A DNA stretch of 64,000 nucleotides from Nocardia rosealba (lineage in GTDB: Bacteria > Actinomycetota > Actinomycetes > Mycobacteriales > Mycobacteriaceae). The notes below the pieces were generated by a model. It saw only the letters and a program-made list of their open reading frames with translations, made no database searches and was not told the DNA's origin. A program made the translations under genes and the position numbers. Positions 1 to 7,919 of the stretch are shown in pieces. Each line of letters starts with the position of its first letter. Within the stretch, counting starts at the first letter, position 1. Location of the stretch: positions 1-64,000 of the forward strand of contig NZ_JAIWNA010000005.1 of NCBI RefSeq assembly GCF_020216065.1, written 5' to 3'.

Positions 1-57
1 CGCGAACCGCGCTCGAGACTCGCGCCTGCGGCGCATGCGCTTCGAGCGCTGTTCGCG
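1..57. repeat. Long imperfect inverted repeat at the window edge
   Basis: Positions 1-16 (CGCGAACCGCGCTCGA) and 42-57 (TCGAGCGCTGTTCGCG) are reverse complements with one mismatch, around a GC-rich centre. It could be a terminator of an unseen upstream gene or a member of the GCGCTCGAG-containing intergenic hairpin family also seen near 17655 and 55505. Confidence 0.6.
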
Positions 58-100
58 CGGCCGGGCCGCTGCGCCGCTTCGCGGCGGACCCTCCTCGAGG

Positions 101-394
101 TCGGGTCGTGCGGGGCTGGGAATGCGGTCATGGCGGACTGGAGTGGCGCCGTGTGGCTGGGAGTGCGGAAGGTGGCGGGCTTAAGTGGTGCCGTGCGGCT
201 GGCAGTGCGGTAGGTGGCGGACTTAAGTAGTGCCGTGCGGCTGGCAGTGCGGTAAGTGATGGGCTCGAGTGCTGCGGTGTGGGCTGGAGTGCGGTAAGGG
301 ACAGGCTCGAGTAGTGCCGTGCGGGCTGGAGTGCGGTAAGTGACGGATTCGAGTAGTGCTGTGCGGTTGGCAATGCGGCGGGTGGCGGGATGGG
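101..394. repeat. 42-bp tandem repeat, six clean units plus one degenerate unit
   Basis: Units begin exactly every 42 bp at 143, 185, 227, 269, 311 and 353. Each starts close to GTAGTGCCGTGCGGCTGG and continues with a conserved GTGCGGTAAGTG-like core. A diverged unit precedes at about 101-142. The period is a multiple of three, so a reverse-strand open frame (about 436-128) reads as a 14-residue repeat, but it is low-complexity Ala/Pro/Leu with no convincing start. The array sits about 240 bp upstream of the ParA/MinD-like gene. Its function is unknown. Confidence 0.85.
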
Positions 395-441
395 TGGGGG
401 TCTCGTTCGGGCGGGGCGGTCGGGGTCGTGGCTCACCGAAC

Positions 442-450
442 TGTGGATAA
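442..450 (-). promoter_or_regulatory. Perfect DnaA-box-like 9-mer
   Basis: TGTGGATAA is the reverse complement of TTATCCACA, the canonical DnaA box. It lies between the 42-bp repeats and the ParA/MinD-like gene. Single boxes are common; it is noted because clusters of the same motif occur at 51390-51499 and 61384-61433. Confidence 0.4.
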
Positions 451-636
451 CTGGGGCCCTGTGTACAACTTCCGGCAGATCCCGTTCGAGACCTTCGCTG
501 AGCTGGGCTCATGCACCGTCACTACTGTCCGTCGGCCTGCTGCCACTAGCGCGCGAAGATTAGCCGCGTGCTAGCGTTTTGGTGCACATTCAGCACCGAG
601 CTTCCTGCTCGAACAGATCGAGCAAGTGGGGGAACT

Positions 637-2484
637 GTGACCGACAACGACCATAATCCGACTTCTCCGCCCTGGCTGCAGAGTCCGTCGGCTGATACGG
701 CCGACGCTGCGTCCGGTCCCTCCGGGGTGCAGACGGTGCGCGACGACGAGAACGAAGCCGTCGAGGCCGCTGCCGAACCGGCGGCCGAGAGCACCGACAA
801 GCCCGATGAGCAGCCGCCTGCCGAGGCGGAGGTCGGGATCTCCGAGCAGACTGTTTTCCAGCCGGGCGGGTTCGTGCCCGGACCTTTTGCGCAGAACACG
901 TTTTCGGTGCCCGACCCGTATCAGAGCGGTGGCGCGCACCCGGTGGCGAACGGGCCGGAGCAGCAGCCGTGGCCCGGTCAGCCGGGCCAGTACCCGACGG
1001 GTGAGCAGCCGTATCCCGGTGCGCCGCCGCAGCATCCGGGCCAGGAACCGCAGGCCGGGTTCGAGCAGCCGCAGTTCCCGGGGCAGCAGTTCCCGGGCCA
1101 GGAGCAGCCGCAGTTCCCGGGACAGGAACCGGTCGCGCCGCAGGGCCCGCAGTCGGAGCCGATCTACAGCTGGGCGCCGCCGCCCCCGCTGATGTACCAG
1201 CCGCCCATGCAGGGTGGGATGCCGCCGGGTCCGCCGCCTGGTGAGTTCGGCCAGCCGGGCCAGATGCCGTCCGGTGAATTCGGGCAGCCGGGCCAGATGC
1301 CGGGTCAACCGCAACCTGGCGAGTTCGGGCAACCGGGACAACCGCAGCCGGGTGAATTCGGTGGGCAGCCGATGCAGCCGCAGGGGCAGTTCCCCGGTGG
1401 CGCGCCGATGGGAGCGCCGGGGCAGCAGTGGGGTGCACCGCAGCAGCAGCCGTTCCAGCCGCAGCACATGACGCAGCCCGGGCAGCCGGGGCATTCGGTC
1501 AACGATCTGAATCTGCTTAAGCGGGCGCGTAAGTCGCCGCGCAGCGGGTGGCGCAAGGCCGTGCACAAGGTGTCCGGTGGTGTCATCAATCCGGGTGAGT
1601 CGGCGGCCGATGTGGTGCATCGCGATCTCGTCGAGCGCGTGAATCAGCCGGTGCGCGGCGATTACCGGATCGCGATCCTCTCGCTCAAGGGTGGTGTCGG
1701 TAAGACGACGACCACCGTCGGCCTCGGTTCCACCTTCGCGTCCCAGCGTGGTGACCGCGTGATCGCCATCGACGCCAACCCCGACCTCGGCACCCTTGCC
1801 CACCGGGTTCCGCGCCAGACCCGTTCGACGGTGCGCAACCTGCTCGAGGACCAGAGCATCACCCGCTACTCGGATGTGCGTGCGCACACCTCGCAGGCGC
1901 CGAGCCGGCTGGAAGTGCTTGCCTCCGAGCAGGACCCGGCCGTGTCGGAGGCGTTCAGCGAGGCCGATTACCGCAAGGCGATCGGCATCCTGCAGTCGTT
2001 CTACAACATCATCCTCACCGACTGCGGCACGGGTCTGATGCACTCGGCGATGGCCGGTGTGCTGGATATGGCGAGCTCGCTGGTGCTGGTCACCTCGCCC
2101 GCGATCGACGGTGCGCGCAGTGCGTCGGCGACGCTGGACTGGCTCGACCACCACGGTTACTCCAAGCTGGTCGAGCGCACCGTCGTGGTGGTGAACGCGT
2201 CGCGGCGCGGCGCCTCGACGGTCGACCTGGACCAGCTGCGCAAGCTGTTCCTCGACCGCACCCGCGCGGTGCAGGTCGTCCCGTTCGACGACCACCTGGC
2301 CGAGGGCGCCGAGATCGACCTCGAGCTGGTGAGCAAGCCGACCCGGCGCGCCCTGCTGGAGCTGGCCGCGATGGTCGCCGACGATTTCGGCTACCACGGT
2401 CAGCAGCAGTTCCAGCCGGGTATGCAGGCCCAGTTCCAGACCGGGCAGTTCCAGCCGGGCCAGTACCAGCACGGTCAGTTCTGA
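637..2484 (+). CDS. Proline/glutamine-rich ParA/MinD-family ATPase, EspI-like
   Basis: A 615-residue protein with two parts. The first 340 or so residues are Pro/Gln/Gly-rich and probably disordered, with GEFGQPGQ-type units repeated at about 203-245. The rest is a SIMIBI-class ATPase domain with the deviant Walker A KGGVGKTTTT at 351-360 and an IDANPDLGTL segment after it; a Q-rich tail repeating GQFQPGQ ends the protein. The GTG at 637 is preferred because GGGGGA ends 3 nt before it; an in-frame GTG at 568 would add 23 residues. A Pro-rich N-terminus joined to a MinD-like domain is the layout of EspI-type proteins of type VII secretion loci, and a mycosin lies 2 kb downstream. A chromosome- or septum-positioning role cannot be excluded. 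Confidence 0.8.
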   Translation: MTDNDHNPTSPPWLQSPSADTADAASGPSGVQTVRDDENEAVEAAAEPAAESTDKPDEQPPAEAEVGISEQTVFQPGGFVPGPFAQNTFSVPDPYQSGGAHPVANGPEQQPWPGQPGQYPTGEQPYPGAPPQHPGQEPQAGFEQPQFPGQQFPGQEQPQFPGQEPVAPQGPQSEPIYSWAPPPPLMYQPPMQGGMPPGPPPGEFGQPGQMPSGEFGQPGQMPGQPQPGEFGQPGQPQPGEFGGQPMQPQGQFPGGAPMGAPGQQWGAPQQQPFQPQHMTQPGQPGHSVNDLNLLKRARKSPRSGWRKAVHKVSGGVINPGESAADVVHRDLVERVNQPVRGDYRIAILSLKGGVGKTTTTVGLGSTFASQRGDRVIAIDANPDLGTLAHRVPRQTRSTVRNLLEDQSITRYSDVRAHTSQAPSRLEVLASEQDPAVSEAFSEADYRKAIGILQSFYNIILTDCGTGLMHSAMAGVLDMASSLVLVTSPAIDGARSASATLDWLDHHGYSKLVERTVVVVNASRRGASTVDLDQLRKLFLDRTRAVQVVPFDDHLAEGAEIDLELVSKPTRRALLELAAMVADDFGYHGQQQFQPGMQAQFQTGQFQPGQYQHGQF

Positions 2485-2567
2485 CGTAGTCGGCCGGCGT
2501 GGCCTCGCCACGTCGGCCGTCGCACCGCGCAGGCCAGTTCGGTGCGCGACTGTCGAGTCGGCCGGCC

Positions 2568-3467
2568 TCAGCGAGTCAGCACGTCCGCTGCGGCTGCCTC
2601 GAAAGCCGCGAGCACCGTGGCGATCGCCGGACGGCGATGTGCCTGCGGCCGGGTGACGATCTCGTACACCCGCGCCGCCCGCACCCCGTCGAGCCGCAGC
2701 ACCGTCAGGTCCGGGTGGGCGACGGCGAATCGTGGCATCAGCGCGACGCCGTAGCCCGAGGCGACCACGGTCTCGATCACCCGGAACTCGTTGAGCCGCT
2801 GCGCGATCCGTGGTCGCACCCCGGTGACGGTGGCAATGGAGTTGAGCACGTCGTCGACCGGGAAACCGCCGCGCACACTCACCCAGGTCTCGTCGGCCAG
2901 TTCCTCGGGCCGCACCGAATCACGGTTCGCCAGAGGGTGATCCGCCGCGACGACCACATCGATCGGTTCGCGCATGAGTACCCGCGCGGCGAGTCGTGGT
3001 CCGGCCAGCGAGGGTGCGCGTTCGTCGCGGTGGGTGAGCACGATGTCGTAGTCGGCGAGCAGCTTCCACGCTTCGCTCGGCGGCAGATCCTCGTCGCCCG
3101 CGACGAGTTCCACACCGCTGTCGGCGAGTGCGGTGAGCACCGGCGGCAGCAGCAGGGCGGCACCGGACGGGAACGACGCCACCCGCACCTGACCACGCGG
3201 CGACCCGCGATAGTGGGCCATCTCGGCCACGGCCCGGTCCATGGCGGCGAGCACGTCGTCCGCGCGGAGCACGAGAGCCTGCCCGGCGTCGGTGAGCCGC
3301 ACCCGCCTGCCGTCCGGCTCGAGCAGGGCGACGCCCGCTTCCCGGGCGAGCACCTTCAATTGCTGCGACACCGCCGAGGGTGTCATCGACAGCGCCTCGG
3401 CCACCGCGGCGACGGTGCCGCGCTCGGCGAGTTCTCGCAGAATCCGCAACCGGTCGACCGAAAACAT
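2568..3467 (-). CDS. LysR-family transcriptional regulator
   Basis: A 299-residue protein, the usual LysR length. Residues 1-60 form the winged helix-turn-helix (VDRLRILRELAERGTVAAVA, then MTPSAVSQQLKVL), followed by a periplasmic-binding-protein-like effector domain with GVALMPRFAV near residue 240. It diverges from an EamA permease gene across a 72-bp gap. A perfect 8-bp-arm palindrome overlaps its ATG, suggesting autorepression and control of the neighbour. By analogy with LysR/EamA pairs it probably controls export of an amino acid or other small metabolite; the ligand cannot be read from sequence. Confidence 0.9.
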   Translation of the reverse strand: MFSVDRLRILRELAERGTVAAVAEALSMTPSAVSQQLKVLAREAGVALLEPDGRRVRLTDAGQALVLRADDVLAAMDRAVAEMAHYRGSPRGQVRVASFPSGAALLLPPVLTALADSGVELVAGDEDLPPSEAWKLLADYDIVLTHRDERAPSLAGPRLAARVLMREPIDVVVAADHPLANRDSVRPEELADETWVSVRGGFPVDDVLNSIATVTGVRPRIAQRLNEFRVIETVVASGYGVALMPRFAVAHPDLTVLRLDGVRAARVYEIVTRPQAHRRPAIATVLAAFEAAAADVLTR

Positions 3468-3485
3468 GAAGTAAACCTACTTCAT
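3466..3485. promoter_or_regulatory. Perfect palindrome, candidate LysR operator
   Basis: ATGAAGTA (3466-3473), four bases AACC, then TACTTCAT (3478-3485) form a perfect inverted repeat. It overlaps the start codon of the minus-strand LysR gene and lies 55 bp before the GTG of the divergent EamA gene. The position fits a shared regulatory site; binding is inferred. Confidence 0.6.
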
Positions 3486-3539
3486 TCGTCCAGTTTAATT
3501 CGATTGTCCTGATGATTAGCCGACCGCACGATAGATCAC

Positions 3540-4523
3540 GTGACCACCCGTGACCGCCTGCTCGGCCTGACCGTCGTCGTCCTGTGGGGCCTGAACTTCC
3601 TGGCCATCCGCATCGGCCTCGACCACTTCCCGCCGTTCTTCTTCGCCGCCCTGCGCTTCGCCGTCATCGCGCTGCCGGTGCTCGTGTTCATTCCGCGCCC
3701 GGCCGTGCCGACACGCTGGCTGCTGCTCTACGGCGCCGGTTTCGGCATCGCGCAGTTCGCGTTCCTGTTCACCGCCATGCACCTCGGCATGCCGACCGGC
3801 CTGGCCTCACTGGTCCTGCAGTCCTCGGCGCCGTTCACCGTCGTGCTCGGCGCGGTGCTGCTGCGCGAACGGTTGCGGCCGGTGCAGATCGCGGGCCTGG
3901 TGGTGGCCGTGCTCGGGATGACGGTCATCGGTGCGGACCGCATGGCTCATGCCACCCTGCTCCCGGTCCTGCTCACCCTCGCGGGCGGTCTCGGCTGGGC
4001 GTTCGGCAATATCGGCGCCCGTAAGGCAGGTGCCGACTCCCCCGGCTTCGACCCACTGCATCTGACCCTGTGGATGTCGGTGGTGCCGGTGCTGCCGCTG
4101 CTCGCCCTGTCGATGGCCGTCGAGGGCCCGACGACCGGTTTCGCGGCGCTCGGCTCGGCCTTCGCCACTGAAACCGGCCCGCCCGCGCTGGTCGCGGTGG
4201 CCTACATCGCGATCCTGGCCACCGTCTGCGGTTCCGGACTGTGGACGTACCTGATGAGCCGCTATCCGGCCGGTACCGTGGCCCCGCTGTCGCTGCTCGT
4301 CCCGGTCGTCGGCATCGCCGCGGCGTGGCTCGTGCTGGACGAACAACCTACGGCCGCAGCACTTTTCGGTGGCGTGATCGTCATCGCGGGAGCCTTCGCG
4401 GCGACCACCGCCAAGGCCCTTCCGGCGCCGACCAGCAGTCCGCAACCGCTCCCGGTCGATGCCGCGGTCGGTCAGTCCCTGCGCCCGCCGAGCGCACGCA
4501 CGATCGGGAACGAGGCGAGATAG
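3540..4523 (+). CDS. EamA-family (DMT superfamily) permease
   Basis: A 327-residue inner-membrane protein with ten predicted hydrophobic helices in two EamA repeats (about 1-135 and 145-285). Typical family segments include LWGLNFLAIRIGLDHFPPFF near the N-terminus and PAGTVAPLSLLVPVVGI in the second repeat. The family exports amino acids, purines or other metabolites. The GTG start has no clear ribosome-binding site. The last 52 bp overlap, tail to tail, the end of the mycosin gene; the overlapping tail is polar and comes after the last helix. Probably controlled by the divergent LysR protein. Confidence 0.88.
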   Translation: MTTRDRLLGLTVVVLWGLNFLAIRIGLDHFPPFFFAALRFAVIALPVLVFIPRPAVPTRWLLLYGAGFGIAQFAFLFTAMHLGMPTGLASLVLQSSAPFTVVLGAVLLRERLRPVQIAGLVVAVLGMTVIGADRMAHATLLPVLLTLAGGLGWAFGNIGARKAGADSPGFDPLHLTLWMSVVPVLPLLALSMAVEGPTTGFAALGSAFATETGPPALVAVAYIAILATVCGSGLWTYLMSRYPAGTVAPLSLLVPVVGIAAAWLVLDEQPTAAALFGGVIVIAGAFAATTAKALPAPTSSPQPLPVDAAVGQSLRPPSARTIGNEAR

Positions 4524-5908
4524 CCGAGCACACACAGCACCACCACGACGCCCAGCCCGATCAACGCCACATTCCGCGCGGTGTTGTCGGGGGCGGCCGG
4601 GGTCGGTGGCACGGCCAGCTGCACCTGGCGTCCCTCCGCGCTCGACGGCTTCTTCACCAGCGGGGTCGTGGTGTCGACGTCGTGGGTGAGCGCGGCGACG
4701 GGGTCGATGGTGCCGAACCCGCCGTAGGGGTTCCAGCCCTCCGGGGTGGAGTGGGTGGTCGCTTGGATGCGATGAATCACCTGGGCGGCGGTCAGGTGCG
4801 GGAACCGGGCACGCACCAGCGCGGCCACCCCGGCGACATACGGTGCGGCGAACGAGGTACCCGCGATATTGCTGTCGCCCTGGTTGGTGACGGTCGCGTA
4901 GGCGAGCCCACCGCTGTTGGGATCCAGCGACACGATCTGCTCACCGGGCGCCGACACCCCGACCCACGGGCCGGGCACGGTGAACGACGAGGGCTGCCCG
5001 TTGAGGTCGACCGAGCCGACCGACAGCACGTACTCGTCGTACCAGGCGGGAGTCACAGCGGTAGCCAGCGAATCCCACGGGTCCGCACCGGGTTTCAGCG
5101 GGTTGATCCCCGGATTGCCGGTGCAGGCCTTGTTGTCGCTGTTGCCGGCCGAGGCGATGATGACCGCGTCCTTCACCGTCGCCGCGTACGCGACGGCCGC
5201 ACCGAGCTTGCGGTCGTTCATCGTCGGTGAGCCGCACGCGACTTCGGAGATGTTGATGACGGTGGCGCCCATGTTGGCCGCGTGCACCACGGCCTCCGAC
5301 AGGCTCGACACATTGCCGACGCCGCCGCCGTTCTTGGGGTCGTTCGGGTCGACCTCGCGGCCCTTGGGCCGGTACGCGCTCGACGACTGCCTGATCCCGA
5401 TGATCTGCGCCTCCGGTGCGACACCGGAGAAGCCGTCCGTCGAGGACGGTTGACCGGCGATGATGCCCGCCACGAAGGTGCCGTGAGCATCGCAGTCGAC
5501 GGTGCCGTCGCTGTCGGCGACATAGTCACCGCCGCCGATGATGTTCGGCAACCGCGGATGGCGCGCGACGCCGGTATCGATCACCGCGACGGTCTGTCCC
5601 GCGCCACGGCTGAACTGCCAGGCCGGTTCGAGACCGAGGAATTTCTGGGCCGGTGGGGTGGAGGTCGACGGGCTGGTCCGCGTGCTCGTGCACGGGTTCG
5701 CCGCTTCGACCTCGGTGTACGGCTTGGGCGCCCCGTCGCCCGGCAGGGCCGAGGCGTCGATGGCGGGCGGCCGGGCCGCGGCGGCGGTCGGCGTACCGAT
5801 ACTCACCGAACAGCCGACGATCCCCGCGACGAGAACAACCCGTGTGACTACGTTGTGCGCCCGCCGGCGCCCCCACCAATTCCCACGCACTGCGGCATTG
5901 TCGCACAT
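4472..5908 (-). CDS. mycP: Mycosin, type VII secretion-associated subtilisin-like protease
   Basis: A membrane-anchored S8 serine protease of 478 residues. The catalytic triad is visible: Asp about 111 (VAVIDTGVARHP), His about 142 (CDAHGTFVAGI) and Ser352 (AGTSFAAPYVAG). A signal-like hydrophobic segment lies at about 20-40 and a C-terminal transmembrane helix (NVALIGLGVVVVLCVLGYL) ends in basic residues, giving the usual mycosin layout with the protease domain outside the membrane. The ATG at 5908 follows a GGGTGGGTGGCGG tract; upstream in-frame starts would put a long charged extension before the signal. Mycosins stabilise ESX membrane complexes and cleave substrates. No ecc genes are in view, so this is either the edge of an ESX locus or a solitary mycosin. 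Confidence 0.93.
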   Translation of the reverse strand: MCDNAAVRGNWWGRRRAHNVVTRVVLVAGIVGCSVSIGTPTAAAARPPAIDASALPGDGAPKPYTEVEAANPCTSTRTSPSTSTPPAQKFLGLEPAWQFSRGAGQTVAVIDTGVARHPRLPNIIGGGDYVADSDGTVDCDAHGTFVAGIIAGQPSSTDGFSGVAPEAQIIGIRQSSSAYRPKGREVDPNDPKNGGGVGNVSSLSEAVVHAANMGATVINISEVACGSPTMNDRKLGAAVAYAATVKDAVIIASAGNSDNKACTGNPGINPLKPGADPWDSLATAVTPAWYDEYVLSVGSVDLNGQPSSFTVPGPWVGVSAPGEQIVSLDPNSGGLAYATVTNQGDSNIAGTSFAAPYVAGVAALVRARFPHLTAAQVIHRIQATTHSTPEGWNPYGGFGTIDPVAALTHDVDTTTPLVKKPSSAEGRQVQLAVPPTPAAPDNTARNVALIGLGVVVVLCVLGYLASFPIVRALGGRRD

Positions 5909-6108
5909 CCGCCACCCACCCGGTTCGCCGGTGAACGGCCGGACCCGATTGCCGAATCGCCGCCGCGACCGGCCGGTGGTCGCTAGCATGTGACCGGTCG
6001 GTTTCGAGCTCGGCGAACTGCGCACAGGTCGATATAGCCAGGTCTTCGCCGCGCTCTAGAGTGGTGGCAAATAGCAGGCAATACTCGAGCAAGGCAGCTG
6101 AACAGCGT

Positions 6109-7851
6109 ATGGCGGAACAGCGGTGGCCCGTATCGCGCAGGAATTTTCTGCACGGCACGGTCGCAGCGGGGGTGGTAGCGGCGGGGGCCGTGACAGGAGT
6201 GCCCGCGAAGGCCGCTCCACCCGGACGCCGGGTCGCGGTGCTCGGCGGCGGTGTAGCCGGGTTGACGGCGGCCCACGAACTCGCCGAGCGCGGTTTCGAG
6301 GTGACGGTCTACGAGGCGCGGGCACTCGGCGGCAAGGCGCGCAGCATCGCCGTTCCCGGCACCGGGCGCGACGGCCGCCCCGACCTGCCCGGTGAGCACG
6401 GCTTCCGTTTCTTCCCCGGTTTCTACCGGAACCTGCCCGACACGATGCGCCGAATCCCGGTGCGCGGCAATGCCGATGGGGTGTGGAACAACCTGATCGC
6501 CGTGCCCGAGGCGCGGTTCTCCCGGCGCGGCGGCGACGACATCTCGCTCGCCCTGCCCGGCACGGGCCTGCCCGTGACCACCGCCGACGCGGTCCGCGAA
6601 ACGCTCACCGCGACGATCACCACCACCTCGAAAATGCCAGCCGACGAGGCCGCCTATTTCGCCAACCGGCTGCTGGTGTTCAACAGCAGCTGCCAGGCCC
6701 GCCGATTCGGGCAGTGGGAGCACACCTCGTGGCGTGATTTCGTGCAGGGGCACACGCGCTCGCGCGAGTTCCGCGCCATCGTGGCCCGCACGCTCACCAG
6801 CATCATGGTGGCCGCCAAGGAAGACCTGGCCAGCACGAGAACCATCGGCAGCATGGGTGAGCAGTTCCTCGGCAACCCGTTGGGCATCGGCAACGACGGT
6901 GGGCTCGACCGGGTGCTCAACAATGCGACCAATACCGCCTGGATCGACCCGTGGGTGGCGCATCTGCGCGGGCTGGGTGTGCGCTTCGAGCTGGACGCGC
7001 GAGTGGAAGAGCTCGTCGTGCGCGATCGGCGCATCGCCGCGGCGCGGGTGGCGGGGGTCGGCGAGGTCGATGCCGACTACTTCGTTGTCGCGCTGCCCGT
7101 CGAACACGCACGGACCCTGTGGTCGGCCGAGGTGCTGGAGCTGGCGCCGCAGTACGCGGCGATGGACCGGCTGCACGTCGACTGGATGAACGGCATACAG
7201 ATCTATTTCCGCGCGCCGCTGCGCATTTCGCGTGGTCACGCGGCGTACGTGGATTCGCCGTGGTCGCTCACCTCGATCAGCCAGAACCAGTTGTGGACAC
7301 GCAAGCTGCCCACCTTCGGCGACGGTTCGGTGGCCGACTGCCTGTCGGTCGACATCTCCGATTGGCACACCCCCGGCGTCCTCTACGGCAAACCGGCCAC
7401 CGAGTGCACGCACGAGGAGATCTTCCGCGAGGTGTGGGCGCAGCTGAGCGAACACCTCAACGATCGCGAGCAGCTTTTGCGTCCCGCCGAGGTGCATTCG
7501 TGGTTCCTCGACCCGGGAATCTCCTGGCAGGGCGGTCGCAATGCCAATGCCGACCCGCTGCTCATCAACACCGCCGGCTCCTGGGACCACCGCCCCGAAC
7601 CGCACGGTCCCATCGAAAATCTGTTCCTCGCAGGCGATTACGTCCGCACCGATGTGGACCTGGCGACGATGGAGGGTGCCAACGAGTCCGCCCGCGCAGC
7701 GGTGAACGCCCTGCTCGAGGTGGCCGGTTCGGCGGCGCCGCGCTGCGAGGTGTTCCACCTGCGCCGCACCCCCGGCCTCGAACCGCTGCGCGTGATCGAC
7801 ATTGACCGCTACGCCAAGGGCCTGCCCAACCTGTTCGACGTGCCCCTGTGA
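6109..7851 (+). CDS. Tat-exported FAD-dependent amine oxidase/desaturase-like oxidoreductase
   Basis: A 580-residue flavoprotein. The N-terminus has a twin-arginine signal (SRRNFLHG at 9-16, then an Ala/Gly/Val-rich core), so it should be exported folded with FAD. The dinucleotide-binding motif is LGGGVAGLTAAHELAERG from residue 45. The stretch EHGFRFFPGFYRNLPDTMRR and the C-terminal LFLAGDYVRTDVDLATMEGA are typical of the amine oxidase/phytoene desaturase/hydroxysqualene dehydroxylase group. The ATG at 6109 is preferred over a GTG at 6061 because a TAGAGT -10-like box overlaps the latter. It diverges from the mycosin gene. The substrate is unknown; a membrane isoprenoid or carotenoid is a guess. 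Confidence 0.85.
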   Translation: MAEQRWPVSRRNFLHGTVAAGVVAAGAVTGVPAKAAPPGRRVAVLGGGVAGLTAAHELAERGFEVTVYEARALGGKARSIAVPGTGRDGRPDLPGEHGFRFFPGFYRNLPDTMRRIPVRGNADGVWNNLIAVPEARFSRRGGDDISLALPGTGLPVTTADAVRETLTATITTTSKMPADEAAYFANRLLVFNSSCQARRFGQWEHTSWRDFVQGHTRSREFRAIVARTLTSIMVAAKEDLASTRTIGSMGEQFLGNPLGIGNDGGLDRVLNNATNTAWIDPWVAHLRGLGVRFELDARVEELVVRDRRIAAARVAGVGEVDADYFVVALPVEHARTLWSAEVLELAPQYAAMDRLHVDWMNGIQIYFRAPLRISRGHAAYVDSPWSLTSISQNQLWTRKLPTFGDGSVADCLSVDISDWHTPGVLYGKPATECTHEEIFREVWAQLSEHLNDREQLLRPAEVHSWFLDPGISWQGGRNANADPLLINTAGSWDHRPEPHGPIENLFLAGDYVRTDVDLATMEGANESARAAVNALLEVAGSAAPRCEVFHLRRTPGLEPLRVIDIDRYAKGLPNLFDVPL

Positions 7852-7907
7852 ACGCGACTGGACGCAGCTCACACCGCTCCCGAAAGTCAGCCGTAACACC
7901 GCGCACA

Positions 7908-7913
7908 TAGACT
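7908..7913 (+). promoter_or_regulatory. -10 box of a probably leaderless murT transcript
   Basis: TAGACT ends 6 nt before the GTG start of murT, so transcription should begin at or next to the first base of the start codon. No Shine-Dalgarno sequence is visible. The same arrangement recurs at several genes in this window. Confidence 0.6.
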
Positions 7914-7919
7914 CGCGTC

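Noticed and set aside
101-394. Possible CRISPR array
   Set aside because: Units are contiguous with no unique spacers, and no cas genes are present.
128-436. 102-codon minus-strand frame with a 14-residue repeat
   Set aside because: Only reflects the 42-bp tandem repeat; no ribosome-binding site or known family. Kept as a repeat, not a gene.
571-2511. Long open frame on the minus strand opposite the ParA/MinD-like gene
   Set aside because: Arg/Leu-rich composition, no ribosome-binding site and no domain; it mirrors GC-rich codons of the real gene.
6061-6108. Upstream GTG start for the FAD oxidoreductase
   Set aside because: A TAGAGT -10-like box overlaps it and the Tat signal would no longer be N-terminal.
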